From the NCBI RefSeq assembly GCF_003119195.2, contig NZ_CP022254.1:1643001-1707000 (forward strand): a stretch of 64,000 nucleotides of DNA, in the 5' to 3' direction. Below, in pieces: positions 48,662 to 57,458 of this stretch. This DNA is from Azospirillum baldaniorum (GTDB taxonomy: Bacteria > Pseudomonadota > Alphaproteobacteria > Azospirillales > Azospirillaceae). The first letter of the stretch is position 1, and the number at the start of each line of letters is the position of its first letter. The notes under the pieces are model-generated. The model searched no databases. It worked only from the letters and a program-made list of their open reading frames with translations, and was not told the origin of the DNA. The position numbers and the translations under genes are program-made.

Positions 48662-50761
48662 TTACCGCCCCTCGCGACGCCACGCCATCAACAGCGCGCC
48701 CAGCGCCAGCGCCAGCACCGCGGCCACCGGCAGCAACGGCACCTCGGACACCCCCGTCACCGTGAAATCGCCGTTGGCGCGCAGCCCGATCCAGTCGTTG
48801 CCGGTCTGCGTCCGGTCGGGGCGGGTGCGCCGCACGTCGATGCCGGGGCGCACGCCGCCCTCGGTGTCGGAAATCCAATGCACCCCGCCGCCGGTCTCGT
48901 CGGCAACGCCCGACAGGCGGTCGCCGGTGGAGCGCACGTCGGCCAGTTCCGGCGGGTTGACAGCGCCCACCACGGCCAGAGCCGTGCGCTCGCCGTCGGT
49001 GATGCGGTAGATGCCCGGCTCGCCGGCGACCACGGTGGCGCTGGCGCGGCCGGTGCGGTCCTCGGTCATCTCCAGAGTCCGGGTCTCGTCGGACGGCGTG
49101 GTGAGGGTGATGCTGCGCGGGTCGGGCTCCAGAGAGCGGCGCTCCACCGTGATGCGGTTGCCGTCCACATGGGCGCGCAGGTCATTCTCCTCCAGCTCCG
49201 GCTCCTTCATCAGCCAGTGGGCGAGGCGGCGCAGAAGCTCGGCTTGCGGGCCGCCACCCTCGAAGCCGCGGCTCCACAGCCACATCTGGTCGGACGCAAG
49301 CTGCGCCACCCGGCCCTTGCCGACGCGGTCGAGGATCAGCAGCGGCCGGTCGTCGGCGCCGTTCATCACCACCGCGCCGTTGCCCGGCACGACCTCCACC
49401 TGGTGGAACCAGCGGCCCCAGCTCGGCTCGCCGTTCGGGCGGTCGCCGGGCAGGCCGGCGGTCACCGGGTGGCGGCGGCCGACCTCCGTCACGGTCGGCT
49501 TGAAGGGGCGGTCGATGGCCTGCCCGGTCGGCTCCGCCGGCATCACCTGGCCCAGCGGCGTGCGGAACAGCGACAGCGGCGTGGCGTAGCCCTGGCCGGA
49601 CGCCTCCAGCAGGGCGCCGCCCTTCTGCACATACTCGGCGATGTTCTCCAGATACATCTGCGGCAGCACGCCGCGCCGGCGGTAGCGGTCGAAGATGATC
49701 AGGTCGAACTCGTCCAGCTTGATCTCGAACAGTTCGCGGATCGGGAAGGCGATCAGCGACAGCTCGCGGATCGGCGTGCCGTCCTGCTTCTCCGGCGGGC
49801 GCAGGATGGTGAAGTGGACGAGATCGACCGAGGGGTCGGCCTTCAGCAGGTTGCGCCACGTCCGCTCGCCGGCGTGCGGCTCGCCGGAGACCAGCAGGAC
49901 GCGCAGGCGGTCGCGCACCCCGTTCACCACCACGGCGGTGCGGTTGTTGGCGAGCGTCAGCTCCTGCCGCGCCGCCTCGACCTCCATCTCCAGCACGTTC
50001 TGGCCGCCGTGGTTGACTGGCAGTTCCAGGTGGAAGTCCTGGCCGACCGGCACGCGGATGGTGCGCGGCGGCCCGCCGTCCTGGCGCAGGGTCACCGCCG
50101 CGTCGGCCGACTGGCGGCGCGGCATGTCGTCGACCCGGATGGTCAGCTCCACCGGCTTGCCGACGAGGCCGTAGGCCGGCGCCTGGACGATGGCCAAGCG
50201 GCGGTCGCCCTCGTCGCGGTTGCCGGTCAGCAGCGTGTGCACCGGGCCGATCTCGGCCAGCCGGGCGAGGTTTTCCGGAACGTCGTGGACCTGCCCGTCG
50301 GTGATCAGCACCGCCCCGGCCATGCGGCGGCGCGGCACGTCGGCCATGGCGCGGTTCAGCGCGTCGAACAGGTGCGTCTCGTTGATGGCGGAGGCGCCGG
50401 ATTCCGCGTCCCCGGCGCGGACCACCCGCAGTTCCAGATCGTCGAAGGCTTTCAGACGCTCGGTCAGGCGCTCCAGCTCGGCCTCGGCGCGGGCGCGGCG
50501 GTCGCCGATGTTCTGGCTGGGCGAGGCGTCGAGCACGACGACGGCCACGTCCTTGATCGGCTCCCGCTTCTCCTGCACCAGCGACGGGTTGATCAGGGCG
50601 AGGGCCAGCACCGCCACCGCCAGAGCGCGCAGCCAGACGCCGCGCGCCCGGCGGAAGACGGCCAGCGCCAGGATCGCCAGCGCCACCACGAACAGCGGCA
50701 CCAGGAAGATCCAGGGCAGCAGCGGCGCCAGAGCGATGGAGGTTCCGTCAAGCAGGGTCAC
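48662..50761 (-). CDS. large membrane protein of the MoxR operon (glutamine-amidotransferase-like)
   Basis: A 699-residue protein. Two N-terminal helices (about residues 14-60) precede a von Willebrand-like segment (VAVVVLDASPSQNIGDRR, then MAGAVLITDGQVHDVPE near residue 150). A middle domain with the cytoplasmic/periplasmic beta regions follows, and then a class I glutamine amidotransferase-like fold (LRVLLVSGEPHAGERTWRNLL, EFDLIIFDRYRRRGVL, YVQKGGALLEASG). A last helix at about residues 675-692 and a basic end anchor the C-terminus. No catalytic Cys triad is evident. It overlaps the preceding gene by 4 bp, so it is the last member of the operon. Confidence 0.8.
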   Translation of the reverse strand: MTLLDGTSIALAPLLPWIFLVPLFVVALAILALAVFRRARGVWLRALAVAVLALALINPSLVQEKREPIKDVAVVVLDASPSQNIGDRRARAEAELERLTERLKAFDDLELRVVRAGDAESGASAINETHLFDALNRAMADVPRRRMAGAVLITDGQVHDVPENLARLAEIGPVHTLLTGNRDEGDRRLAIVQAPAYGLVGKPVELTIRVDDMPRRQSADAAVTLRQDGGPPRTIRVPVGQDFHLELPVNHGGQNVLEMEVEAARQELTLANNRTAVVVNGVRDRLRVLLVSGEPHAGERTWRNLLKADPSVDLVHFTILRPPEKQDGTPIRELSLIAFPIRELFEIKLDEFDLIIFDRYRRRGVLPQMYLENIAEYVQKGGALLEASGQGYATPLSLFRTPLGQVMPAEPTGQAIDRPFKPTVTEVGRRHPVTAGLPGDRPNGEPSWGRWFHQVEVVPGNGAVVMNGADDRPLLILDRVGKGRVAQLASDQMWLWSRGFEGGGPQAELLRRLAHWLMKEPELEENDLRAHVDGNRITVERRSLEPDPRSITLTTPSDETRTLEMTEDRTGRASATVVAGEPGIYRITDGERTALAVVGAVNPPELADVRSTGDRLSGVADETGGGVHWISDTEGGVRPGIDVRRTRPDRTQTGNDWIGLRANGDFTVTGVSEVPLLPVAAVLALALGALLMAWRREGR

Positions 50762-53505
50762 TGGCCGAGCCTCTCAAGGATCGCGGGCACATGGACCTGA
50801 TCGGCCTTGTAGTTGCCGGTCAGCGCGTACATGACGAGGTTGACGCCGAAGCGGTAGGCCATCTCGCGCTGCCGCTCCCCGCCGGGGACGACGGCGTAGA
50901 GCGGTTGGCCGTTGCGGTTCGCCGCCCAGGCGGCGGCCCAGTCGTTGCCGCCGATCAGCACCGGAGACACGCCGTCGTTGGCGCGGCCCTCGCGCGCCTC
51001 GATCCACAAATTGCCGCCATTGTAGCGGCCGGGGAAATCGTTCAGCAGGTAGAAGGACTTGGTCAGCACGTGGTCGGGCGGCACCAGGGCCAGCGGCGGG
51101 ATGTCCAGCCCCTGTACCATGCCCTGGAGCGCTTGGTTGCCGCCGACGGCGCCCGCCGACTGGTCGCGCGTGTCGAACAGGATGGTGCCGCCGTTGCGCA
51201 TGTACTCGTTCAGCCGGGCGCGGGCGCGGTCGCTCAGCGCGCTCTGACCGCCGGACACCGGCCAGTAGAGCAGGGGGTAGAAGGCCAGTTCGTCGGTTTC
51301 CGGGTCGACGCCGACCGCCCCGGCGGCCTCCACCGCGGTGCGGCGGGTCAGCACGTCCACGAGGCTTTCCAGACCGGCGCGCGAGGTGTCGTCCACCGTG
51401 CCGTTCCCGGTGCGCACATAGGCGAGGTAGGTCTCCGCCGTCACCTTGGTCGACTGCGCGTCGTCGGCGCGGGCGGGGGTCCAGGGTGCCGCGGCCATGG
51501 GCAGCGTCACGCCCAGCGTCAGCAGGATCGCGGCGGCGGCCCCGGCGCGGCGGCGCTTGCCACCCCCCTTGCCGCCAAATCCCCAGCCGCCGAGCAGGCC
51601 GCGCAGCATGAGGGCGATCAACAGGTCGATCATGGCGAGCGACAGGGCGATGCCGAGCAGCGCCGGCTTCAGCGCCACCTCGCCCCGCGTGCCGTAAGGG
51701 CCGCGGGCGACCCCGCCGGGCATGGCGCCCAACGGCTCGATCCGCGTCAGCGTGGCGGTCAGGTTGAGGGCGCGGCGGGCCTCCTCGGTGCCGTAGAAGC
51801 CCGGCGGGTGGCGCGGGCCGATCACGTCGGCCCCGGCGTCCCCGGCGATGGGGAAGGCGGCGGCCGGCGGCGGCACCAGCCGGCCGAAGCCGTCCAGCAC
51901 CTCCAGCGGCTCCAGCGTGCCGCCATGGGCGCCGCCGGCGACGCCGCCGCTCAGAGTCACCAGACGGCGCAGCATGTCGACGAACAGGCCGGACATCGGC
52001 AGGTTGGACCATTCCGGGCTGGCGGTGGTGTGGACGAGCACGATGTAGCCGTCTCCGCGCTTTTCCGAGGTGACCAGGGGCGTGCCGTCCTGGAGCCGCG
52101 CCCAGGTGCGGTCGGCGAGGTCCAGCGCCGGCTCGGCCAGCACCTGCCGCGAGACGGCGACGTCGTCGGGGATGTGCAGGCCGGCGAAGGGGCTGCGGCC
52201 GTCGAAGGGCTGGAGCTTCGCCGGCTCCGACCAGGACAGGGCGCCGCCCAGCGCCCGGTCGCCCAGACGCAGGCGCACCGGGACCAGACGGTCGGGATTC
52301 TGGGCCAGCCGCGGCCCGGCGAAGCGCAGCAGCACGCCGCCCTTGCGCACCCAATCCTCGATGGTCTGGGCCTCCTGTCCGGTCAGGGCGCCGATGTCCG
52401 ACAGGACCAGCACGGCGAGGTCGCGCTTGAGAAGCTCGTCCGGCTCGCCGCGGCGCACCTCGTTGTAGGGGGCCAGCGCCCGTTCCAGATAGTGCAGGTC
52501 CGACAGCAGCGGCTGGTTCTCGCCGTTGGCGCGGCCCGAGGCCAGCCCGACCGGGCGGCGGCGCCAGCGCTCGTCGAGCAGGACGGTGGCCCCGGCGGTG
52601 GTGTCGTTCTCCACGCGCAGGCTGGCGGCGTCGTTGCGCAGCTCCGCCGGTACCTCGAAGCGCACCTCGCGGGTGAGTTGCCCGGCGTCGAAGGCGACGG
52701 GCTGGCGGGTCAGCAGGCGGCCGTCGGCCCCGGACAGGCGCACGGTGACGCTTTCCGGACGGGAGGCGTCGGCGCGCACCACGCGGGCCGTCAGACCGGC
52801 GCCCTCCGATGAGGGGGGGAGCAGCAGGTGGGGCGGCTTCTCCGCGGAGTCGTCGAGGATCTCCAGGGAGCCCATGCGCTGCAGCGTTTCGGCGAGGCCG
52901 CGGGCGGTGCGGTCGCCGATGCCGTCCGACAGCCAGACGGTGTGGGCGGAGCCGCGCGCGGCGAGACCGCGCACCGCCTCCAGCGCGCCGGCGCGGTCGG
53001 TCGGCCAGGGGTGCGGCTCCAGCGCCTGGATCAGGCGGCGGGCTTCCGAGGCGGGCAGGGGCGGGCTGGCCTTCACCGCCTCGCCCCCGGCGGGCCGGGC
53101 GGTCGGCAGCAGGACGACCGGACGGTTCTGCCGCTCCGCCTGCGACACCAGCTCCTCCATGGCGGCGCGGCGGCCCGTCCAGTCGCGGCCCGACGCCCAG
53201 CCGTTGTCGACCAGGAGCAGCAGCGGCCCACTGCCCGGCAGGGCGGCGCGCGGGTTCAGCAGCGGCCCGGCCAGCGCCAGGATCAGCAGCGCGGCGACGA
53301 TCAGGCGCAGGATCAGCAGCCACAGCGGGGTGCGGGCCGGAGTTTCCTCCCGCGCCGTCAGGTCGCGCAGCAGCCGGATGGCGGGGAAGCGCACCACCCG
53401 CGGGGCCGGCGGCGTGACGCGCAGCAGCCACCACAGCACCGGCAGGACGGCCAGGGCGGCCAGCACCCACGGAACGGCAAAGGCGATCGGTCCGAAACCC
53501 AGCAT
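50758..53505 (-). CDS. DUF4159 membrane protein with N-terminal BatA domain
   Basis: A 915-residue protein. It opens with the BatA N-terminal membrane domain (FAVPWVLAALAVLPVLWWLLRVTPPAPRVVRFPAIRLL, two helices to about residue 82). A von Willebrand-like region follows with the LLLVDNGWASG segment near residue 92, then a beta-rich middle, a further membrane helix around residues 620-640, and a C-terminal DUF4159 domain of about 210 residues. The DUF4159 domain contains LAFYPLLYWPVSGGQ, GGTILFDTRDQS and FPGRYNGGNLWIEAREG. The mid and C-terminal parts fold like amidotransferase domains. Family function is unknown. Confidence 0.82.
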   Translation of the reverse strand: MLGFGPIAFAVPWVLAALAVLPVLWWLLRVTPPAPRVVRFPAIRLLRDLTAREETPARTPLWLLILRLIVAALLILALAGPLLNPRAALPGSGPLLLLVDNGWASGRDWTGRRAAMEELVSQAERQNRPVVLLPTARPAGGEAVKASPPLPASEARRLIQALEPHPWPTDRAGALEAVRGLAARGSAHTVWLSDGIGDRTARGLAETLQRMGSLEILDDSAEKPPHLLLPPSSEGAGLTARVVRADASRPESVTVRLSGADGRLLTRQPVAFDAGQLTREVRFEVPAELRNDAASLRVENDTTAGATVLLDERWRRRPVGLASGRANGENQPLLSDLHYLERALAPYNEVRRGEPDELLKRDLAVLVLSDIGALTGQEAQTIEDWVRKGGVLLRFAGPRLAQNPDRLVPVRLRLGDRALGGALSWSEPAKLQPFDGRSPFAGLHIPDDVAVSRQVLAEPALDLADRTWARLQDGTPLVTSEKRGDGYIVLVHTTASPEWSNLPMSGLFVDMLRRLVTLSGGVAGGAHGGTLEPLEVLDGFGRLVPPPAAAFPIAGDAGADVIGPRHPPGFYGTEEARRALNLTATLTRIEPLGAMPGGVARGPYGTRGEVALKPALLGIALSLAMIDLLIALMLRGLLGGWGFGGKGGGKRRRAGAAAAILLTLGVTLPMAAAPWTPARADDAQSTKVTAETYLAYVRTGNGTVDDTSRAGLESLVDVLTRRTAVEAAGAVGVDPETDELAFYPLLYWPVSGGQSALSDRARARLNEYMRNGGTILFDTRDQSAGAVGGNQALQGMVQGLDIPPLALVPPDHVLTKSFYLLNDFPGRYNGGNLWIEAREGRANDGVSPVLIGGNDWAAAWAANRNGQPLYAVVPGGERQREMAYRFGVNLVMYALTGNYKADQVHVPAILERLGQ

Positions 53506-53551
53506 CGGCGTCTACGCTGTTGGAGGATGAAGAATCGGGTGCGAAGCAATT

Positions 53552-53660
53552 GCCCCCTCCCTACCCCTCCCCCGCTTCGCAGGGGAGGGGATTTTGCGTA
53601 CTGGCCCTCCCCTGCGAAGCGGGGGAGGGAGGGACCCGCGAAGCGGGAGGGTGGGGGCAA
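53552..53660. repeat. dispersed palindromic repeat, type A, inside the MoxR operon
   Basis: A perfect 25-bp inverted repeat, 53566-53590 and 53606-53630, has a 15-bp spacer. It is flanked by CCCCCTCCCTA on the left and GAAGCGGGAGGGTGGGGG on the right. It lies in the 168-bp gap between the DUF58 and the BatA-DUF4159 genes. Its core CCTCCCCTGCGAAGCGGGGGAGG is nearly identical to the element at 17483-17505. Confidence 0.9.
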
Positions 53661-53673
53661 CGCGCCGCTCCAC

Positions 53674-54573
53674 CTAAACCGCCTCGCGCGCCAGGGCGCC
53701 CCACAGCCCGAGCAGGGCGGTCTGGGGCGGCCGGTCGGTGCGGTGGACGGCGTAGGTCCAGCCGGCGGTGCGGGCCAGGGCGTCGAGACCGTCCTGGTGG
53801 GCGCGCAGCCGCTCCAGGTAGGTCTCGCGCACCGCCTCGACCCGCGGCACCAGGAGTTCCTCCTCGCCTTCGAAGCCTTCGAACTCGACGCGGCCCTCGT
53901 AGGGCAGGGTCTCCTCCGCCGGGTCGAGGATTTGCAGCAGATGGCCGCGCACGCCGCGTCCGGTCAGGGCCGACACGGTGGCGTGGATCTCCGGCAGCGG
54001 CGACAGCAGATCGCCCACCAGCACCACCTGGGCGTGGCGGGGTAGCGGTTCGGGCTGCGGCAGCGCGTCGGGAGAATGGGCGTTGCGCGGGTCGGTCATC
54101 TGACCGGCCATGCGGTTCAGGGCGAACTTGCCATGGTCCGGGCGCTGGCCGGAGTTCAGCAGGCCCACCCGCTCGCCGCCGCGCACCAGCAGAACCGCGG
54201 CGGCGAGGGTCAGCAGGTCGGCGCGCTCCCGCTTGGTCGGCAGGCCGTTGACCGAGCGGTAGTCCATGGAAGGCGAGCGGTCGCGCCACAGCCAGACGGT
54301 CTGCGCGGCCTCCCACTCGTTCTCGCGCACATAGACGGGCTGGGTCTTGCCGGACTGCCGCCAGTCGATCATCTGCGGCGAGTCGCCGGGCTGGTAGCGG
54401 CGGAACTGCCAGAAGGTCTCGCCCAGCCCGACGCGGCGCCGTCCGTGAACGCCCTGCGCCACCGTGGAGGCGACGCGCTCCGCCGCGACCAGCAGCGGCG
54501 GCAGGGTGGCGGCCAGCCCCTCCGCGCGCTGCTGCGCCCGCAGGGTGGTGGCGCCAAGGGTGGGACTGGCCAT
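53674..54573 (-). CDS. DUF58 domain protein (MoxR operon)
   Basis: A 299-residue soluble protein. The DUF58 core is GRRRVGLGETFWQFRRYQPGDSPQMIDWRQSGKTQPVYVRENEWEA near residue 45, followed by a von Willebrand-like metal-site region LWRDRSPSMDYRS near residue 95 and a C-terminal part with LVGDLLSPLPEIHATVSAL. Proteins of this kind are partners or substrates of MoxR AAA+ chaperones, often in metal loading. The start ATG 54573 is 10 bp after the MoxR stop. Confidence 0.9.
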   Translation of the reverse strand: MASPTLGATTLRAQQRAEGLAATLPPLLVAAERVASTVAQGVHGRRRVGLGETFWQFRRYQPGDSPQMIDWRQSGKTQPVYVRENEWEAAQTVWLWRDRSPSMDYRSVNGLPTKRERADLLTLAAAVLLVRGGERVGLLNSGQRPDHGKFALNRMAGQMTDPRNAHSPDALPQPEPLPRHAQVVLVGDLLSPLPEIHATVSALTGRGVRGHLLQILDPAEETLPYEGRVEFEGFEGEEELLVPRVEAVRETYLERLRAHQDGLDALARTAGWTYAVHRTDRPPQTALLGLWGALAREAV

Positions 54574-54583
54574 CGGCGGGTCC

Positions 54584-55651
54584 TTACGACAACGGGGCGC
54601 AGAGGCGGTTGATGATGTCGTCCAGCGTGATCCCGTCCGCCCGCGCCGCGAAGTTCAGCGCCATGCGGTGGCGCAGCACGGGCTTCGCCAGGGCCACCAC
54701 GTCGTCCAGCGACGGCGCCAGCCGCCCGTCCAGCACCGCGCGGGCGCGGGCGGCGAGCATCAGCGCCTGGCTGGCGCGCGGGCCGGGACCCCAGGCGACG
54801 TGGCGCTGCACCTCCGGCAGGTCGGTCGCCTCCGGACGGCCCCGCCGCACGAGGTCGAGGATGCCGTCGACCACCCCCTCGCTGACCGGCACGCGGCGGA
54901 CCAGCCGTTGCGCCACCTGGAGGTCGGCGGGGGAGAGCACCGTCACCGCCTGCTCGTCCAGTGAGCCGGTGGTGGCGATCATCATCCGCCGCTCGGCGTC
55001 GCGGTCGGGGTAATCGACGTCGATCTGCATCAGGAAGCGGTCGAGTTGGGCCTCCGGCAGCGGGTAGGTGCCTTCCTGCTCCAGCGGATTCTGGGTGGCC
55101 AGCACGTGGAAGGGCTGGGGCAGGGCGTGGTAGTGGCCGGCGACCGACACGCGCCGCTCCTGCATCGCCTGGAGCAGGGCGGATTGGGTGCGCGGGCTGG
55201 CGCGGTTGATCTCGTCGGCCATCAGCAGCTGGCTGAACACCGGCCCGGGAATGAAGCGGAAGGAACGGCGGCCCTGCTCGTTCTCCTCCAGCACCTCCGA
55301 CCCCAGGATGTCGGCGGGCATCAGGTCGGGCGTGCACTGGATGCGCTTCTCGGCGAGGCCCAGCACGGTGCCCAGCGTCTCGACCAGCCGCGTCTTGGCG
55401 AGGCCCGGCACGCCGATCAGCAGCACGTGGCCGCCGGCCAGGAGCGTGATCAGCGTGAGGTCGATGACCTCCTGCTGGCCGAAGATGATCCGGCCGATGC
55501 GGTCGCGGACGTGGGTCAGCCGGCCGCCCAGCGCCTCGATCTCCGCCATGAGCTGGTGCGGGTTCTCGGCGGCGGGAAAGTTCTGGCCCGGATTGGCCCC
55601 CGGATTGACGGCGTCGGTTGCGCTCACGTCTCTGCTCCCGTTTAAGACCAT
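54584..55651 (-). CDS. MoxR-family AAA+ ATPase
   Basis: A 355-residue AAA+ protein of the MoxR branch. The start region is MAEIEALGGRLTHVRDRIGRIIFGQQEVIDLTLITLLAGGHVLLIGVPGLAKTRL, with Walker A GVPGLAKT near residue 78. Further motifs are Walker B LLMADEINRASPRTQSALLQAMQE, sensor 1 HVLATQNPLEQEGTYPLPEAQLDRF and the GPGPRASQAL sensor 2 segment. MoxR ATPases load or fold VWA-domain partners. Start is the ATG at 55651; a GTG at 55627 preceded by a better GGGAG ribosome site is an alternative. It is the first gene of the operon. Confidence 0.93.
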   Translation of the reverse strand: MVLNGSRDVSATDAVNPGANPGQNFPAAENPHQLMAEIEALGGRLTHVRDRIGRIIFGQQEVIDLTLITLLAGGHVLLIGVPGLAKTRLVETLGTVLGLAEKRIQCTPDLMPADILGSEVLEENEQGRRSFRFIPGPVFSQLLMADEINRASPRTQSALLQAMQERRVSVAGHYHALPQPFHVLATQNPLEQEGTYPLPEAQLDRFLMQIDVDYPDRDAERRMMIATTGSLDEQAVTVLSPADLQVAQRLVRRVPVSEGVVDGILDLVRRGRPEATDLPEVQRHVAWGPGPRASQALMLAARARAVLDGRLAPSLDDVVALAKPVLRHRMALNFAARADGITLDDIINRLCAPLS

Positions 55652-55666
55652 TCACTCTGGTGGGCA

Positions 55667-55708
55667 ACCATGACCGCCCAATCATGACCGCCCAATCATG
55701 ACCACTGG
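55667..55708. repeat. 14-bp tandem repeat, three copies
   Basis: ACCATGACCGCCCA (55667-55680), ATCATGACCGCCCA (55681-55694) and ATCATGACCACTGG (55695-55708) lie just upstream of the MoxR start. The unit length is the same as in the repeats at 2637 and 46158. Confidence 0.85.
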
Positions 55709-55831
55709 GGCCGAAACGGCCATCGTGGCAAATCCGCCAGTTCGGACCTATGTGACGAGTATGGCGAAATTACGTTGCGCGGCCAGTTCCCTCTGTGCCC
55801 CTCAGGCCCGAAAAAGACGAGAAGGCTAGCG

Positions 55832-56416
55832 ATGAAGGTCGGCAATGACGGGGCGAATGACAAGCGCCCAAATGAAACGCGCTCAGGTGGAGAGAGCGGC
55901 GAAAGCCTGCCCCTCCCTCTCCCCCTGGCCGCAAGGGAGCAGCGGTTCGACATCCGCATCGCTCGCGACGGCACGTGGTTCCACGAGGGCGACCCGATCC
56001 GGCGGATCGAGCTGGTCAAGCTGTTCGCCACGGTCCTGCGGCGGGACGAGTCCGGCGACTTCTGGCTGGTCACCCCGGTCGAGCGTGGGCGGATCGTGGT
56101 CGAGGACACGCCGTTCGTCGCCGTGGAAATGGCCGCAAGTGGACATGGAGACGAACAGGTCCTGTCGTTCCGCACAAATTTAGACGAATGGGTCGAATCT
56201 GGGCCGGATCATCCGATCAGGGTCGTCCACAATCCTGAAAATGGCGAACCGACGCCCTATATCCTCATAAGAAACGGGCTCGAAGCGCGAATTCTCCGGC
56301 CGGTCTACTACGAAATGGTGGACCGGGCCGATACGCGCGGCCATGATGGTGAGGCTGAGGTGGGGGTATGGAGCAAGAAGGTCTTCTTCGCGCTGGGCAG
56401 GCTGCCTGGCGGGTGA
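55832..56416 (+). CDS. DUF1285 family protein
   Basis: A 194-residue protein. Residues from about 40 show the DUF1285 pattern: FDIRIARDGTWFHEGDPIRRIELVKLFATVLRRDESGDFWLVTPVERGRIVVEDTPFVAVEM, then LNPxNGEPTPYILIRNGLEARILRPVYYEMVD-like text (here PENGEPTPYILIRNGLEARI). The first 40 residues are hydrophilic and end with a Pro/Leu run (LPLPLPLAAREQ). The family is common near MoxR and NUDIX genes in alphaproteobacteria. The fold is known for some members; the function is not. Its 3' end overlaps the NUDIX gene by 49 bp. Confidence 0.85.
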   Translation: MKVGNDGANDKRPNETRSGGESGESLPLPLPLAAREQRFDIRIARDGTWFHEGDPIRRIELVKLFATVLRRDESGDFWLVTPVERGRIVVEDTPFVAVEMAASGHGDEQVLSFRTNLDEWVESGPDHPIRVVHNPENGEPTPYILIRNGLEARILRPVYYEMVDRADTRGHDGEAEVGVWSKKVFFALGRLPGG

Positions 56417-57099
56417 GTCTCGACGAGGTCCGCAAGCGCTTTCCGGGAAGCGCCGCCGCCGACCTGCGCCCGGCCAAGGTGCGCGGCGACCACGATCTGA
56501 ATCCCGGTTTCGAACCCTCCCAGGGCAAGCTGCGGGAGGCCGCCGTCCTGGTGCCGCTGGTCGACCGTCCGGAGGAGTTGACGGTCATCTTCACCCAGCG
56601 CACAGCCAACCTGACGGCCCATGCCGGGCAGATCAGCTTCCCCGGCGGCCGGATGGAGAGCGACGACCGCGACCCGGAGGACACCGCCCTGCGCGAGACC
56701 GAGGAGGAGATCGGGCTGGGGCGCGACCATATCGAGGTGCTGGGTCGGCTCGACACCTACGTGACGCGCACCGGCTTCCGGGTGACACCGGTGGTCGGGC
56801 TGGTGCGTCCTCCCTTTCAGGTGACTCCCGACCCGACCGAGGTGGCGGAGGTTTTCGAGGTGCCGCTGGCCGCCATCCTCGACCCGACCAACCCGCAGCG
56901 CCACAGCCGCGAATTCCAGGGTGCGCAACGCTATTTCTACGCCTTCCCCTACCAGCAGCGCTTCATCTGGGGGGCGACGGCGGGGATGCTGGTGAATCTC
57001 TGCGATGTCCTGCGTGCCGAGGGGATGGGCGAGGGGCTGGGGTGTGACGGCCTGGGGAGCGATCGCCTGGGCGACCTGCCCGCCGGCGGACCATCGTAG
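56368..57099 (+). CDS. NUDIX hydrolase, CoA pyrophosphatase type
   Basis: A 243-residue protein. The NUDIX box is GGRMESDDRDPEDTALRETEEEIGL (G-x5-E-x7-RE-x-x-EE-x-G) near residue 93, preceded by the CoA-pyrophosphatase motif LTAHAGQISFPGG. Members cleave CoA or acyl-CoA into 3',5'-ADP and phosphopantetheine. The C-terminal 25 residues are Gly/Asp-rich with no motif. Its start (56368) lies within the end of the DUF1285 gene, so the two are translationally coupled. Confidence 0.88.
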   Translation: MEQEGLLRAGQAAWRVSLDEVRKRFPGSAAADLRPAKVRGDHDLNPGFEPSQGKLREAAVLVPLVDRPEELTVIFTQRTANLTAHAGQISFPGGRMESDDRDPEDTALRETEEEIGLGRDHIEVLGRLDTYVTRTGFRVTPVVGLVRPPFQVTPDPTEVAEVFEVPLAAILDPTNPQRHSREFQGAQRYFYAFPYQQRFIWGATAGMLVNLCDVLRAEGMGEGLGCDGLGSDRLGDLPAGGPS

Positions 57100-57112
57100 G
57101 GCGGGCGGCGCG

Positions 57113-57433
57113 GTGCTGCGGATTTTCCTGACGGTCATCCTGCCCCTGGTCCTGCCCACGGCCGGTTACGCCCTGTATGTGCTGGTGGTCGAGCGCCGCC
57201 GCCGCGAGGCGGAGGAGGCGCACAGCCCGGCGCCGTGGTGGGCGACGGCGCCCTGGCCCTGGCTGGTCTTCGCCGGGGTGGCGGCGATGGCGGTGACCCT
57301 GGGCTCGGTCGCCATGACCAGCGGGGTGCCGCCGCACACGCCCTACACCCCGGCCCATGTCGAAGACGGGAGGGTGGTTGGCGGCGGGGCCTCCGGCAGC
57401 GGGCCATCTGGGAGCGGCCCGTCTGGCAATTGA
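57113..57433 (+). CDS. DUF6111 family membrane protein
   Basis: A 106-residue protein with two hydrophobic helices (about residues 4-24 and 44-66), a basic linker VVERRRREAEEAH between them and a Gly/Ser-rich tail. It matches DUF6111, a family found between the NUDIX and CCA genes in this order in alphaproteobacteria. It is probably inner-membrane. It starts with GTG at 57113, 13 bp after the NUDIX stop, and ends 25 bp before the CCA gene. Function unknown. Confidence 0.75.
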   Translation: MLRIFLTVILPLVLPTAGYALYVLVVERRRREAEEAHSPAPWWATAPWPWLVFAGVAAMAVTLGSVAMTSGVPPHTPYTPAHVEDGRVVGGGASGSGPSGSGPSGN

Positions 57434-57458
57434 GCGTTCCACGGGCTAGCCTGCCGCC

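Noticed and set aside
50774..53470. A second minus-strand frame of about 898 codons over the DUF4159 gene.
   Set aside because: It is a different frame of the same strand rich in Arg/Gly/Pro. The DUF4159 frame has membrane helices and family motifs.
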